This document shows positions 8,253-15,979 of a stretch of 42,904 nucleotides of DNA, one piece after another. The stretch's first letter is position 1. The number at the start of each line of letters is the position of its first letter. The DNA lies in the NCBI RefSeq assembly GCF_029813835.1, contig NZ_JARVKV010000062.1, positions 1-42,904 of the forward strand, in the 5' to 3' direction. Under the pieces are notes generated by a model that was given only the letters and a program-made list of their open reading frames with translations, was not told the DNA's origin and ran no database searches. The position numbers and the translations under genes were made by a program. The DNA is from Streptomyces sp. DH37. Lineage in GTDB: Bacteria > Actinomycetota > Actinomycetes > Streptomycetales > Streptomycetaceae.

Positions 8253-9224
8253 GTGCGGAAGGCATGGGTGGCGATCGGGGTCGGCGTCGGACTCGTCATG
8301 TGCTTCCTGGCGCTGCTCGTGGTGGGCACGTACAGCGCCGCGTCGAACCTCTTCGGCGGGCGGGGCGGGACGGTCGCGCTGGCGAAGAACGCGGTGCCGG
8401 CGGCGTACCGGCCCCTGGTGCAGAAGTGGGGCAACTACTGCCCGGCGCTCAACCCGGCGCTGCTGGCCGCCCAGCTCTTCCAGGAGAGCGGCTGGAACCC
8501 CCGGGCGCAGAGCCCGGCGGAGGCGCAGGGCATCGCCCAGTTCATCCCGGGCACGTGGGCGGTCCACGGCATCGACGGCGACGGCGACGGGGACCGCGAC
8601 GTGTGGGACCCGGCCGACGCGATCCCGTCGGCGGCGAAGTACGACTGCACGCTGGCGAAGGACGTCAAGGGGGCCTCCGGCGACCCGACGGACAACATGC
8701 TGGCCGCCTACAACGCGGGCCCCTACGCGGTGGTGCGGTACGACGGCGTGCCGCCGTACCGCGAGACGCAGAACTACGTGAAGGTCATCCGGAAGCTGGA
8801 GAAGAGCTTCGCGGCGCCCGCCGGGCGCCTGTCGCCGACGCGGCAGGCCGCCGGGGCGATCGACTTCGCCCAGAAGCGGCTGGGGACGCCGTACCTGTGG
8901 GGCGGTGACGGCACGCCGGAGGACGGCGGGCGGTTCGACTGCTCGGGCCTGACGAAGGCGGCGTACGCGAGCGTGGGGATCGAGCTGCCGCGCGTCGCCA
9001 ACGACCAGTGGAACACCGGTCCGCACCCGAGGCGGAACGAGCTGCTCCCGGGCGATCTGGTCTTCTTCGCGCACGATCTGAACGACTCGCGGTCGATCCA
9101 CCACGTGGGGATCTACGTGGGCGGTGGCTATATGATCGACGCGCCGTACACGGGCGCGGTGATCCGCTTCGATCCGATCGACTCCCCCGACTACTTCGGG
9201 GCGACGAGGCCCACGGCGTCGTGA
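8253..9224 (+). CDS. Bifunctional lytic transglycosylase / NlpC-P60 (C40) peptidase
   Basis: The 323-aa protein has an N-terminal membrane anchor (4-28), a transglycosylase SLT domain (about 60-190; catalytic Glu78 in the ESGWNP motif and the AQGIAQF and AYNAGP motifs), and a C-terminal NlpC/P60 domain (about 200-320; Cys230 in FDCSGL, His at 283/284). An Asp/Gly-rich loop (DGDGDGDRD, 108-116) resembles a calcium-binding loop. Such enzymes cut both glycan strands and stem peptides and act as VirB1-type wall openers for conjugation machines. It is divergent from the secretion-like operon and very probably belongs to it. The GTG start at 8253 follows a GGGAGGG site. Confidence 0.9.
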   Translation: MRKAWVAIGVGVGLVMCFLALLVVGTYSAASNLFGGRGGTVALAKNAVPAAYRPLVQKWGNYCPALNPALLAAQLFQESGWNPRAQSPAEAQGIAQFIPGTWAVHGIDGDGDGDRDVWDPADAIPSAAKYDCTLAKDVKGASGDPTDNMLAAYNAGPYAVVRYDGVPPYRETQNYVKVIRKLEKSFAAPAGRLSPTRQAAGAIDFAQKRLGTPYLWGGDGTPEDGGRFDCSGLTKAAYASVGIELPRVANDQWNTGPHPRRNELLPGDLVFFAHDLNDSRSIHHVGIYVGGGYMIDAPYTGAVIRFDPIDSPDYFGATRPTAS

Positions 9225-9360
9225 CCTCCGGGGCGGCCGATGCCCCGGTGACGTGGTGTGCGGGACGCGACTCCCGGGCCGCGGCGCGGGTCACCCTCCG
9301 ATAACGTCCGGGTGATCGTTCGGTGGAGGTTGGAACGCGCGGCCGGGGCAGGGCGTTTCC

Positions 9361-9388
9361 TTGACCGGAACGGGCATTCCGCTACCAC
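9361..9388 (+). promoter_or_regulatory. Candidate promoter for the PAP2 gene
   Basis: TTGACC (9361-9366) and TACCAC (9383-9388) are separated by 16 bp, a plausible housekeeping promoter about 37 bp before the ATG at 9425. The spacer contains a small inverted repeat (GGAA-N6-TTCC). A second inverted pair, TCACCC/GGGTGA, lies upstream at 9291-9315. Prediction is by eye. Confidence 0.4.
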
Positions 9389-9424
9389 GGGGGTCGGCAG
9401 CGAAGAGTGAGGGGCAGCATCGCG

Positions 9425-10099
9425 ATGGCTGAATGGGACAACCCCGACGTCGAGCTGCTCTACGACATCAACGGATTGGCCAGGGAGGCCCCCGCCTGGG
9501 CCGACCACCTCATGGAGTACGTCGGCGAGTACGGCACCGTCGCGGCGCTGGCGCTGATGGGCGTGTGGGCCTGGTGGACCGCGCGGCGCCGCCCGGACGC
9601 GGTGTCGGCGGTGGCCGGACTGGTCTGGGCGCCGCTGGCGGCCGGCGTGGCGCTGCTGGTGAACGTGCCGATCCGGGGGTTCGTGGAGCGGCCCAGACCC
9701 TTCCTGACCCATGACGGGCTGGAGGTGCTGGTGGACGGGAAGCGGGACTTCTCGTTCGTCAGCGACCACGCGACGCTGGCGATGGCGCTGGCCGTGGGGA
9801 TCTTCATGGTGAACCGCAGGCTGGGCCTGGTCGGGATCCTGGTGGCGGTCTTCGCCGGGTTCTGCCGGGTCTACATGGGGGTGCACTACCCCACCGACGT
9901 GATCGGCGGCCTGGCGCTGGGCACGGCCGTGGCGCTGCTGCTGGCCCCGGCGGCGATGGCGCTGCTGACGCCGCTGCTGCGCGCGGTGGCCTCCTCGCCG
10001 CGGATCGGCCGGCTGGTGAGCGCGGTCCCGGAGGCGGCGGCGCGGGACGAGGCTCCGGGGGCGGAGCGCCGCTCGTACGACCGGGACCTGGCCGCCTGA
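9425..10099 (+). CDS. PAP2-family membrane phosphatase
   Basis: The 224-aa polytopic protein carries the three PAP2 signatures: R-X6-RP (RGFVERPRP), a SDH-type second motif (FVSDHA) and C/SR-X5-H-X3-D (CRVYMGVHYPTD). PAP2 enzymes dephosphorylate lipid phosphates such as undecaprenyl pyrophosphate or phosphatidic acid on the outer membrane face; the SDH variant also occurs in BcrC-type undecaprenyl-PP phosphatases. About five membrane helices are visible, and the tail after residue 200 is charged. An in-frame GTG at 9407 would add six residues; the ATG at 9425 is preferred because GAGGGG lies at a suitable distance. The substrate is inferred. Confidence 0.87.
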   Translation: MAEWDNPDVELLYDINGLAREAPAWADHLMEYVGEYGTVAALALMGVWAWWTARRRPDAVSAVAGLVWAPLAAGVALLVNVPIRGFVERPRPFLTHDGLEVLVDGKRDFSFVSDHATLAMALAVGIFMVNRRLGLVGILVAVFAGFCRVYMGVHYPTDVIGGLALGTAVALLLAPAAMALLTPLLRAVASSPRIGRLVSAVPEAAARDEAPGAERRSYDRDLAA

Positions 10100-10131
10100 G
10101 ACCGGAGAGCGCCCGGGGATGGCGGGCGTCC

Positions 10132-10181
10132 GCGGGAGACAACGGCGGGAGACACAGCGGGAGACAACGGCGGGAGACACG
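10132..10181 (+). repeat. 25-bp tandem duplication
   Basis: The 25-bp unit GCGGGAGACAACGGCGGGAG plus five further bases occurs twice (10132-10156 and 10157-10181) with only the last base different. Each unit contains the decamer GCGGGAGACA twice, giving four decamers at 13-, 12- and 13-bp steps. It lies in the gap between the PAP2 gene and the end of the Cys-rich small gene. Confidence 0.85.
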
Positions 10182-10238
10182 GCCGCCGGGGCGCACGCTC
10201 CGGCGGCCGTTCGCTCTGCCGGGGGTTCCCGGCCCCCT

Positions 10239-10421
10239 TCACGCCCCCCGGTGGTCCGCGGCGTCCGCGCGGGCGCGCCCGCGTGCCCGCCGGGCCGGGC
10301 CGCGCCACCCGCAGGTGCAGGTCGCGCTGCAGAACGGGCCCTTCTCCGTCGTCGAGACCAGGTGCTCCTCCGGAGGCGCCGGCCGCTGCGGCGGCACCCC
10401 CTGGCTGTTCTCCTGCTGCAC
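10239..10421 (-). CDS. Small Cys-rich protein (CxxxCxCGW motif), function unknown
   Basis: This reads as a 60-aa protein with a Gln/Pro-rich N-terminus and a compact core, GPFCSATCTCGWRGPARRAR, followed by an Arg/Ala/Asp-rich end. The Cys31-X3-Cys-X-Cys-Gly-Trp cluster suggests metal binding or a zinc-ribbon fragment. I recall similar short proteins being conserved in Streptomyces, which is the main reason to call it real. The GTG at 10421 starts it; no good ribosome site is visible. It faces the lipoprotein gene divergently. Confidence 0.65.
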   Translation of the reverse strand: MQQENSQGVPPQRPAPPEEHLVSTTEKGPFCSATCTCGWRGPARRARGRARADAADHRGA

Positions 10422-10508
10422 ACGACCACGGTACCGGCCGTGACGGCGGCCGGTGGGCGTCGTTAGTCGGATCGAGTTCCGAGACGTGTCCTTGGGGGTC
10501 GGCAGACG

Positions 10509-11366
10509 ATGGTGGTGGAGCGGGGGCTGAAGGGCGGGACCGCGGTGGCCGGCGCGGTCTGCGCCGGGATGGCGCTGGTGGCCCTGGCCACCGCCGGGTG
10601 TTCCGGGCAGGGGGCCGCCGCCGCCGACGTGAGCGCCGCCGAGGCGCGGGCCGCCGTGCGGAAGGCGGCCGAGGTGCTGGCGAGGTCGGGCACCTCCCGG
10701 ACGCGTACGGCGGTGGAGATGACCAACGGCGGCACCCGCGTCACCATCCGGGGTGCGGGCGTCTTCGACTACGGGGAGCGGACGGGGCGGCTGAGGGTGG
10801 TGCTGCCGGGCGAGGCCACCGGCGAGGAAGGGCGCCGCCCCATCGTGGAACTGGTCACACCGGGCGCGCTGTACATGCGGAACCGGGGCGCGGGCGTGCC
10901 CGACGGCAAGTGGGTGCGCGTGGACACGGCCACCCTGCCCGACGGGAACCTGGTCACCGGGGGCGCCACCGACCCGATCAGCGCCGCCGAACTGCTGCGC
11001 GGCGTGCGGTCGGCGTCGTTCCGGGGGGAGGAGCGGCTGCACGGGGAGACGGTGCGGCACTACCGGGGCACCGTGGACCTCGCGGCGGCGGCGAGGGAGG
11101 CGGAGCCGCGCTCGCGCCGGCAGCTGGCCGCCGCGGCGGAGGGGCTCTCCCGCCGGACGGTGGTCTTCGACGCGTACGTGGACGAACGGGGGCGGCTGCG
11201 CAAGGTCCGGCACCGCTTCGCCTTCCCGCACACGGCGGGCGCTCCGGGCCGGGAGGGGGAGGTCTCGGTGGTCTCCACGACGGCGCTGTACGGCTTCGGG
11301 GTGCCGGTGGAGGTCGAGTTGCCGGAGCCGGAGGACATCTACACCGGGAGGATCGCCGCGCCGTAG
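10509..11366 (+). CDS. Secreted lipoprotein (LppX/LprG-like), function unknown
   Basis: The 285-aa protein begins with a lipoprotein signal: hydrophobic residues 11-29 and a lipobox ending in Cys31 (LATAGC). The mature part is rich in beta-type sequence and includes a Val/Thr-rich stretch near 60-100, in the style of LolA/LprG-like lipid-binding lipoproteins of actinobacteria. It is likely anchored to the outer face of the membrane. The ATG at 10509 is followed by two GTG codons (10512, 10515), so the true start could be slightly downstream; the ribosome site is weak. No enzymatic motif is seen. Confidence 0.82.
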   Translation: MVVERGLKGGTAVAGAVCAGMALVALATAGCSGQGAAAADVSAAEARAAVRKAAEVLARSGTSRTRTAVEMTNGGTRVTIRGAGVFDYGERTGRLRVVLPGEATGEEGRRPIVELVTPGALYMRNRGAGVPDGKWVRVDTATLPDGNLVTGGATDPISAAELLRGVRSASFRGEERLHGETVRHYRGTVDLAAAAREAEPRSRRQLAAAAEGLSRRTVVFDAYVDERGRLRKVRHRFAFPHTAGAPGREGEVSVVSTTALYGFGVPVEVELPEPEDIYTGRIAAP

Positions 11367-11493
11367 CGGAGGCGTCCGGGCGTAGCCGGGGACGGTGGCG
11401 CGAAATGGTCCGGACGTGCCATGCGCGGAGGGCGCGCTCCTTCCTACTCTGGAGTTCGGGCGCGCAGGAGGGGACCCGGAGGAGGTGGTGCGT

Positions 11494-11670
11494 GTGTCCG
11501 GCAGGAGCGGCGGTCCACTGGTCCAGGACCACGTGGCCCTCGACGAGATCGAGCTCTACGGGGAGCTGATGATCGCGGCGTCGACCGCGGCCGAGGACCG
11601 GCTCAGCCCCGCCCGCATCGACGAGGTGCTGCGGGTCGGGCGCGACCACGAGCGGAAGGGCCGCGGCTAG
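11494..11670 (+). CDS. Small conserved hypothetical protein (58 aa)
   Basis: The GTG at 11494 is preceded by GGAGGAGG with an 8-nt spacing, a strong ribosome site that selects this start over the upstream in-frame GTGs at 11485 and 11488. The 58-aa product is acidic in the middle (DHVALDEIELYGELMIAAS) and ends basic, with normal Streptomyces codon bias. There is no signal or membrane segment. I recall similar short proteins being common in Streptomyces, but no function is known to me. Confidence 0.75.
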   Translation: MSGRSGGPLVQDHVALDEIELYGELMIAASTAAEDRLSPARIDEVLRVGRDHERKGRG

Positions 11671-11809
11671 CCGCATCGCCCCGCGGCCCGCCCCGGCGGG
11701 CGTGTGCCGGCCGCGTATCGCCGCGTACCGCCGTGTGCCGGCCGCACGCCGGAGCTGCGGAACCACGGGTTCCGGTGTCCGGCCCCGTGCGTGCGCGCGC
11801 CGGCGCGCG

Positions 11810-12130
11810 TCAGGTGCGCAGCAGCCGGGCGATGGCGGCCGTGGCCTCCTCCACCTTGGCGTCGATCTCGGTGCCGCCCTCGGTGGCCGCGTGGGCCACG
11901 CAGTGGCGCAGGTGCTCCTCCAGCAGCTGGAGGGCGAAGGACTGGAGCGCCTTGGTGGACGCCGAGACCTGGGTGAGTATGTCGATGCAGTAGACGTCCT
12001 CCTCGACCATGCGCTGCAGGCCCCGGATCTGGCCCTCGATCCGGCGGAGCCGCTTGAGGTGGGCGTCCTTCTCCTTGGCGTAGCCGTGCGGACCGTGGGC
12101 GGTCTCTGGACGGGCGTCGGTGGTCGTCAT
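11810..12130 (-). CDS. csoR: CsoR-family copper-sensing repressor
   Basis: The 106-aa all-helical protein has the family's metal triad Cys48, His73 and Cys77, with the same 25- and 4-residue spacings as the well-studied CsoR proteins, and the typical RLRRIEGQIRGLQRM segment. CsoR tetramers bind Cu(I) and then release DNA, switching on copper export. The ATG at 12130 follows GGGAGGA. A palindromic operator lies 31 bp upstream, so autorepression is likely. No copper ATPase or chaperone gene is adjacent, so it must act on distant targets, as reported (from memory) for the equivalent S. lividans gene. Confidence 0.93.
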   Translation of the reverse strand: MTTTDARPETAHGPHGYAKEKDAHLKRLRRIEGQIRGLQRMVEEDVYCIDILTQVSASTKALQSFALQLLEEHLRHCVAHAATEGGTEIDAKVEEATAAIARLLRT

Positions 12131-12160
12131 ACGGTCCTCCCGTGGTCCCCGTGAGGATCA

Positions 12161-12177
12161 ATACCCCCACTGGGTAT
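12161..12177. promoter_or_regulatory. CsoR operator
   Basis: ATACCCCCACTGGGTAT is a perfect 6-bp inverted repeat (ATACCC/GGGTAT) with a 5-bp centre. It matches the TACCC-N5-GGGTA form I recall for Streptomyces CsoR sites and lies 31-47 bp upstream of the csoR ATG, where it would cover the promoter. Confidence 0.85.
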
Positions 12178-12268
12178 ATGGTACCGAATGTTCCGATCTG
12201 TGGTGATGAGATGGCGGATCCCCGGGTACGGAGCGTGTGGTCCGATGGGTGACACTGAAGGACGCCGG

Positions 12269-12302
12269 TTCAATCCGACCGGATGATGCGCCTAGCATCA
12301 TC
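12269..12302 (+). promoter_or_regulatory. Candidate promoter with overlapping 8-bp inverted repeat for the DUF47-PiT operon
   Basis: TTCAAT (12269-12274) and TAGCAT (12293-12298) are 18 bp apart, a plausible promoter ending about 38 bp before the GTG at 12336. A perfect inverted repeat, GATGATGC-GCCTA-GCATCATC (12282-12302), overlaps the -10 box, which is a typical place for a repressor site or an early transcript hairpin. It has no resemblance to a PHO box. Confidence 0.45.
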
Positions 12303-12335
12303 GAGACCGACAACGATGCACCTCGAGGAATCCCA

Positions 12336-12956
12336 GTGCGCTTTCGTCTGACCCCCAGGGAGACGAGCTTCTATGACATGTTCGCGGCTTCCGCGGACAA
12401 CATCGTCACAGGTTCGAAGCTCCTGATGGAACTGCTCGGGGCGGAGACCTCGGCCCGGGCCGAGATCTCGGAGCGCATGCGTGCGGCCGAGCACGCCGGT
12501 GACGACGCCACCCACGCGATCTTCCACCAGCTGAACTCCTCGTTCATCACGCCGTTCGACCGCGAGGACATCTACCGGCTCGCGTCGTCCCTCGACGACA
12601 TCATGGACTTCATGGAGGAGGCCGTCGACCTCGTCGTCCTCTACCAGATCGAGGAGCTGCCCAAAGGCGTGGAGCAGCAGATCGAGGTCCTGGCGCGGGC
12701 GGCCGAGCTGACCGCCGAGGCGATGCCGAACCTGCGGACGATGGCCAACCTCACCGAGTACTGGATCGAGGTCAACCGGCTGGAGAACCAGGCCGACCAG
12801 ATCCACCGCAAGCTGCTGGCCCACCTGTTCAACGGCAAGTACGACGCGATCGAGGTCCTCAAGCTCAAGCAGATCGTGGATGTCCTGGAGGAGGCGGCCG
12901 ACGCCTTCGAGCACGTGGCGAACACGGTGGAGACCATCGCCGTCAAGGAGTCCTGA
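12336..12956 (+). CDS. DUF47 (PhoU-like) accessory protein of the PiT phosphate transporter
   Basis: The 206-aa helical protein belongs to the DUF47/PhoU-like family: acidic and helical throughout, with conserved metal-type Glu/Asp patches (for example FDREDIYRLASSLDDIMDFM). DUF47 genes are commonly paired with PiT permeases and are thought to modulate their activity. The GTG at 12336 follows GAGGAA with a 5-nt gap and gives the usual family length; the frame stays open upstream, but that sequence does not look coding. The PiT gene begins 5 nt after the stop, so the two form an operon. Confidence 0.9.
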   Translation: MRFRLTPRETSFYDMFAASADNIVTGSKLLMELLGAETSARAEISERMRAAEHAGDDATHAIFHQLNSSFITPFDREDIYRLASSLDDIMDFMEEAVDLVVLYQIEELPKGVEQQIEVLARAAELTAEAMPNLRTMANLTEYWIEVNRLENQADQIHRKLLAHLFNGKYDAIEVLKLKQIVDVLEEAADAFEHVANTVETIAVKES

Positions 12957-12961
12957 ACCAC

Positions 12962-13957
12962 GTGGACACCTTCGCGCTCGTCGTGACCGTCGGGGTCGCG
13001 CTCTTCTTCACGTACACCAACGGCTTCCACGACTCGGCGAACGCCATCGCCACCTCCGTCTCCACGCGCGCGCTCACCCCCCGGGCCGCGCTGCTGATGG
13101 CGGCCGTGATGAACCTGGCGGGCGCCTTCCTGGGCAGCGGTGTCGCCAAGACGGTCAGCGAGGGGCTCATCGAGACCCCGGACGGCCAGAGCGGAATGGC
13201 GATCCTGTTCGCCGCGCTGGTCGGGGCGATCACCTGGAACATGATCACCTGGTACTTCGGCCTGCCGTCCTCCTCCTCGCACGCCCTGTTCGGCGGCATG
13301 GTGGGCGCGGCGCTGGCGGGCGGCATCGCGGTGTACTGGTCCGGGGTCCTCCAGAAGATCGTCATCCCGATGTTCGTCTCGCCGGTGGTCGGGCTGCTGC
13401 TCGGCTACCTGGTGATGGTGGTCATCATGTGGATGTTCCGCAAGGCCAACCCGCACAAGGCCAAGCGCGGCTTCCGCATGGCGCAGACGGTCTCGGCGGC
13501 CGGCATGGCGCTCGGCCACGGTCTGCAGGACGCGCAGAAGACGATGGGCATCGTGGTGATGGCCCTGGTGATCGCGGACGTCCAGGACCACGGCCAGATC
13601 CCGATCTGGGTCAAGATCTCCTGCGCGCTGATGCTGTCGCTGGGCACGTACGCCGGCGGCTGGCGGATCATGCGGACGCTGGGGCGCCGGATCATCGAGC
13701 TGGACCCGCCGCAGGGCTTCGCCGCGGAGACGACGGCGGCGTCGGTCATGTACACGGCCTCGTTCATGTTCCACGCGCCGATCTCCACCACCCATGTGAT
13801 CACCTCCGCCATCATGGGCGTGGGCGCCACCAAGCGCGTCAGCGCGGTGCGCTGGGGGGTCGCGAAGAACATCGTGCTCGGCTGGTTCATCACGATGCCG
13901 GCCGCCGCCGCGGTGGCGGCGGTGAGCTACTGGGCGGTGAAGCTGGTCATGGCCTGA
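12962..13957 (+). CDS. pit: Low-affinity inorganic phosphate transporter, PiT family
   Basis: The 331-aa polytopic protein shows both halves of the PiT signature: TNGFHDSANAIATSVSTRAL (residues 19-38) and GHGLQDAQKTMG in the second repeat, plus GLPSSSSHAL and PISTTHVI. PiT proteins co-transport metal-phosphate with protons (or sodium) across the cytoplasmic membrane. The GTG at 12962 is preceded by AAGGAG at the end of the DUF47 gene. It is convergent with pstB and separated from it by a strong bidirectional terminator. The position next to csoR and pst matches the S. coelicolor pitH1 region as I remember it. Confidence 0.93.
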   Translation: MDTFALVVTVGVALFFTYTNGFHDSANAIATSVSTRALTPRAALLMAAVMNLAGAFLGSGVAKTVSEGLIETPDGQSGMAILFAALVGAITWNMITWYFGLPSSSSHALFGGMVGAALAGGIAVYWSGVLQKIVIPMFVSPVVGLLLGYLVMVVIMWMFRKANPHKAKRGFRMAQTVSAAGMALGHGLQDAQKTMGIVVMALVIADVQDHGQIPIWVKISCALMLSLGTYAGGWRIMRTLGRRIIELDPPQGFAAETTAASVMYTASFMFHAPISTTHVITSAIMGVGATKRVSAVRWGVAKNIVLGWFITMPAAAAVAAVSYWAVKLVMA

Positions 13958-13991
13958 GCCCGTGGCCGCCGCCGCGGGCCGGAGGCACAGG

Positions 13992-14024
13992 ACGCCCGCC
14001 CCCCGGGATCCGGGGGGCGGGCGT
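13992..14024. terminator. Bidirectional hairpin terminator between pit and pstB
   Basis: A 15-bp perfect stem (13992-14006 with 14010-14024) closes a 3-nt loop, in the 132-bp gap between two convergent operons. It is followed by TTTCGTCTT on the plus strand. It can serve both directions. Confidence 0.88.
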
Positions 14025-14089
14025 TTCGTCTTGCGGTGGCACCGCCATGCAGCACCGCAGACGGCCGGGACGGGCCGGGGCCGGCCGGA

Positions 14090-14866
14090 TCAGCCGAAGC
14101 GGCCCGAGATGTAGTCCTCGGTGGCCTGCACCGAGGGGTTGGAGAAGATGCGCTCGGTGTCGTCGATCTCCACCAGCTTGCCGGGCTGGCCCACCGCGGC
14201 CAGGTTGAAGAACGCGGTGCGGTCCGACACGCGCGCGGCCTGCTGCATGTTGTGGGTGACGATGACGATCGTGAAGCGCTCCTTCAGCTCGCCGATCAGG
14301 TCCTCGATGGCGAGGGTGGAGATCGGGTCGAGCGCGGAGCACGGCTCGTCCATCAGCAGCACCTGCGGCTCGACCGCGATGGCGCGGGCGATGCACAGCC
14401 GCTGCTGCTGGCCGCCGGAGAGGCCGGAACCGGGCTTGTCCAGGCGGTCCTTGACCTCGTTCCAGAGGTTGGCGCCCTTGAGCGACTTCTCCACGACGTC
14501 GTCGAGCTGCGACTTCTTGTAGGAGCCGTTGAGCCGCAGACCCGCCGCCACGTTGTCGTAGATCGACATGGTGGGGAAGGGGTTGGGCCGCTGGAAGACC
14601 ATGCCGATGGTGCGGCGTACGGAGACCGGGTCGACACCGCCGGCGTACAGGTCCTCGTGGTCGAGCAGCACCTTGCCCTCGACGCGCCCGCCGGGGGTGA
14701 CCTCGTGCATGCGGTTGAGGGTGCGCAGGAAGGTGGACTTGCCGCAGCCGGAGGGGCCGATGAAGGCGGTCACGGAGCGGGGCTCGACGGACATCGAGAT
14801 GTCCTCGATGGCCTTGTGGGATCCGTAGTACGCGGTGAGGCCGCTGACGTCGATGCGCTTGGCCAT
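14090..14866 (-). CDS. pstB: Phosphate ABC transporter ATP-binding protein PstB
   Basis: The 258-aa ABC ATPase has Walker A GPSGCGKS, the family signature LSGGQQQR, Walker B VLLMDEP and the PstB-specific CSALDPIST. It energises high-affinity phosphate uptake through PstCA. The ATG at 14866 follows AGAAGAGAAG; an in-frame GTG three codons upstream is less likely. It is the last gene of pstSCAB, 33 bp after pstA. No phoU follows, which is usual in Streptomyces. Confidence 0.97.
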   Translation of the reverse strand: MAKRIDVSGLTAYYGSHKAIEDISMSVEPRSVTAFIGPSGCGKSTFLRTLNRMHEVTPGGRVEGKVLLDHEDLYAGGVDPVSVRRTIGMVFQRPNPFPTMSIYDNVAAGLRLNGSYKKSQLDDVVEKSLKGANLWNEVKDRLDKPGSGLSGGQQQRLCIARAIAVEPQVLLMDEPCSALDPISTLAIEDLIGELKERFTIVIVTHNMQQAARVSDRTAFFNLAAVGQPGKLVEIDDTERIFSNPSVQATEDYISGRFG

Positions 14867-14899
14867 GGGAATCACTTCTCTTCTGCTCGTACGGCCGGG

Positions 14900-15979
14900 T
14901 CAGCGGCCGGTCTTCGGGGCCTTCCAGCGGGCTATGCCGCGGGCCACCATGTTGAGGATCATCACGAAGGCGATCAGTACGAGGGCCGCCGCCCAGGCGC
15001 GGTCGTAGGAGGCCTCGTTGCCGTTGGCCCACTGCTCGTAGACGTAGTACGGCAGGGACGACTGGGCGCCCTCGAAGGGGTTGTTGTTGATCGACTGGGC
15101 GCCGAACACCAGCAGCAGGATCGGTGCGGTCTCGCCGGCGATGCGGGCGACGGCGAGCATCACGCCCGTGGTGATGCCGCCGATCGCGGTGGGCAGCACC
15201 ACCTTGAGGATGGTGCGCCACTTCGGCACGCCCAGTGCCAGGGACGCCTCGCGCAGCTCGTTCGGGACGAGCTTGAGCATCTCCTCGGTGGAGCGCACGA
15301 CGATCGGCATCATCAGGATGGCCAGCGCCATGGCGCCGGCGAAGCCGGAGTAGCCGAAGTCCAGGATGATGATCCAGAAGGACAGCACGAACAGGCCGGC
15401 GACGATCGAGGGGATGCCGGTCATGACGTCGACGAAGAAGGTGACGGCCGCGGCGAGCTTGCCGCGCCCGTACTCGACGAGGTAGATCGCCGTCAGCAGG
15501 CCGATCGGCGCCGCGATCAGGGTGGCGATGCCGACCTGCTCGACGGTGCCGATGATCGCGTGGTAGATGCCGCCGCCGGGCTGGAGGGTGATCACGCCGC
15601 TCATGGAGTGGGTGAGGAAGTACACGTCCAGCACCTTGGTGCCGCGGGCGATCGTCTCCCAGATCAGGGAGGCCAGCGGGAGGAGGGCGACCAGGAAGCT
15701 GACCCAGATCAGGCTGGTGGCCAGCCGGTCCTTGGCCTGGCGCTTGCCCTCGACGGCCGTGGTGACGGCGTAGGTGGCCACGACGTAGACGATCGCGGCG
15801 ATCAGGCCCCACTGGATGCGGCTGTCCAGGCCGAACGCCAGGCCGGTCCCGGCGCCGACGCCCGCGGCGAGCAGGGCGAGCCCGGCGGGGGCCCAGCGCG
15901 GGAGGCGGGGCTGCTTGAGGGCGCCGCTGCCGGAGGGCGGTACGGAGACCGGGGGCTTTTCCATGACCGTGTTGCTCAT
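14900..15979 (-). CDS. pstA: Phosphate ABC transporter permease PstA
   Basis: The 359-aa permease has about six to seven membrane helices and the binding-protein-dependent permease loop (EASLALGVPKWRTILKVVLP). It is longer than the E. coli protein because of an N-terminal extension with two extra hydrophobic segments, common in actinobacteria. The ATG at 15979 shares one base with the pstC stop (TGATG), so translation is coupled. It forms the membrane channel with PstC. Confidence 0.96.
   Translation of the reverse strand: MSNTVMEKPPVSVPPSGSGALKQPRLPRWAPAGLALLAAGVGAGTGLAFGLDSRIQWGLIAAIVYVVATYAVTTAVEGKRQAKDRLATSLIWVSFLVALLPLASLIWETIARGTKVLDVYFLTHSMSGVITLQPGGGIYHAIIGTVEQVGIATLIAAPIGLLTAIYLVEYGRGKLAAAVTFFVDVMTGIPSIVAGLFVLSFWIIILDFGYSGFAGAMALAILMMPIVVRSTEEMLKLVPNELREASLALGVPKWRTILKVVLPTAIGGITTGVMLAVARIAGETAPILLLVFGAQSINNNPFEGAQSSLPYYVYEQWANGNEASYDRAWAAALVLIAFVMILNMVARGIARWKAPKTGR

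Noticed and set aside
184..9224. Integrative conjugative element
   Set aside because: No relaxase, integrase, excisionase, oriT or direct-repeat att sites were seen, and base composition does not differ from the surroundings.
10119..10466. Plus-strand 115-codon frame
   Set aside because: Shadow of the 60-aa Cys-rich gene on the opposite strand; Arg/Pro-rich product.
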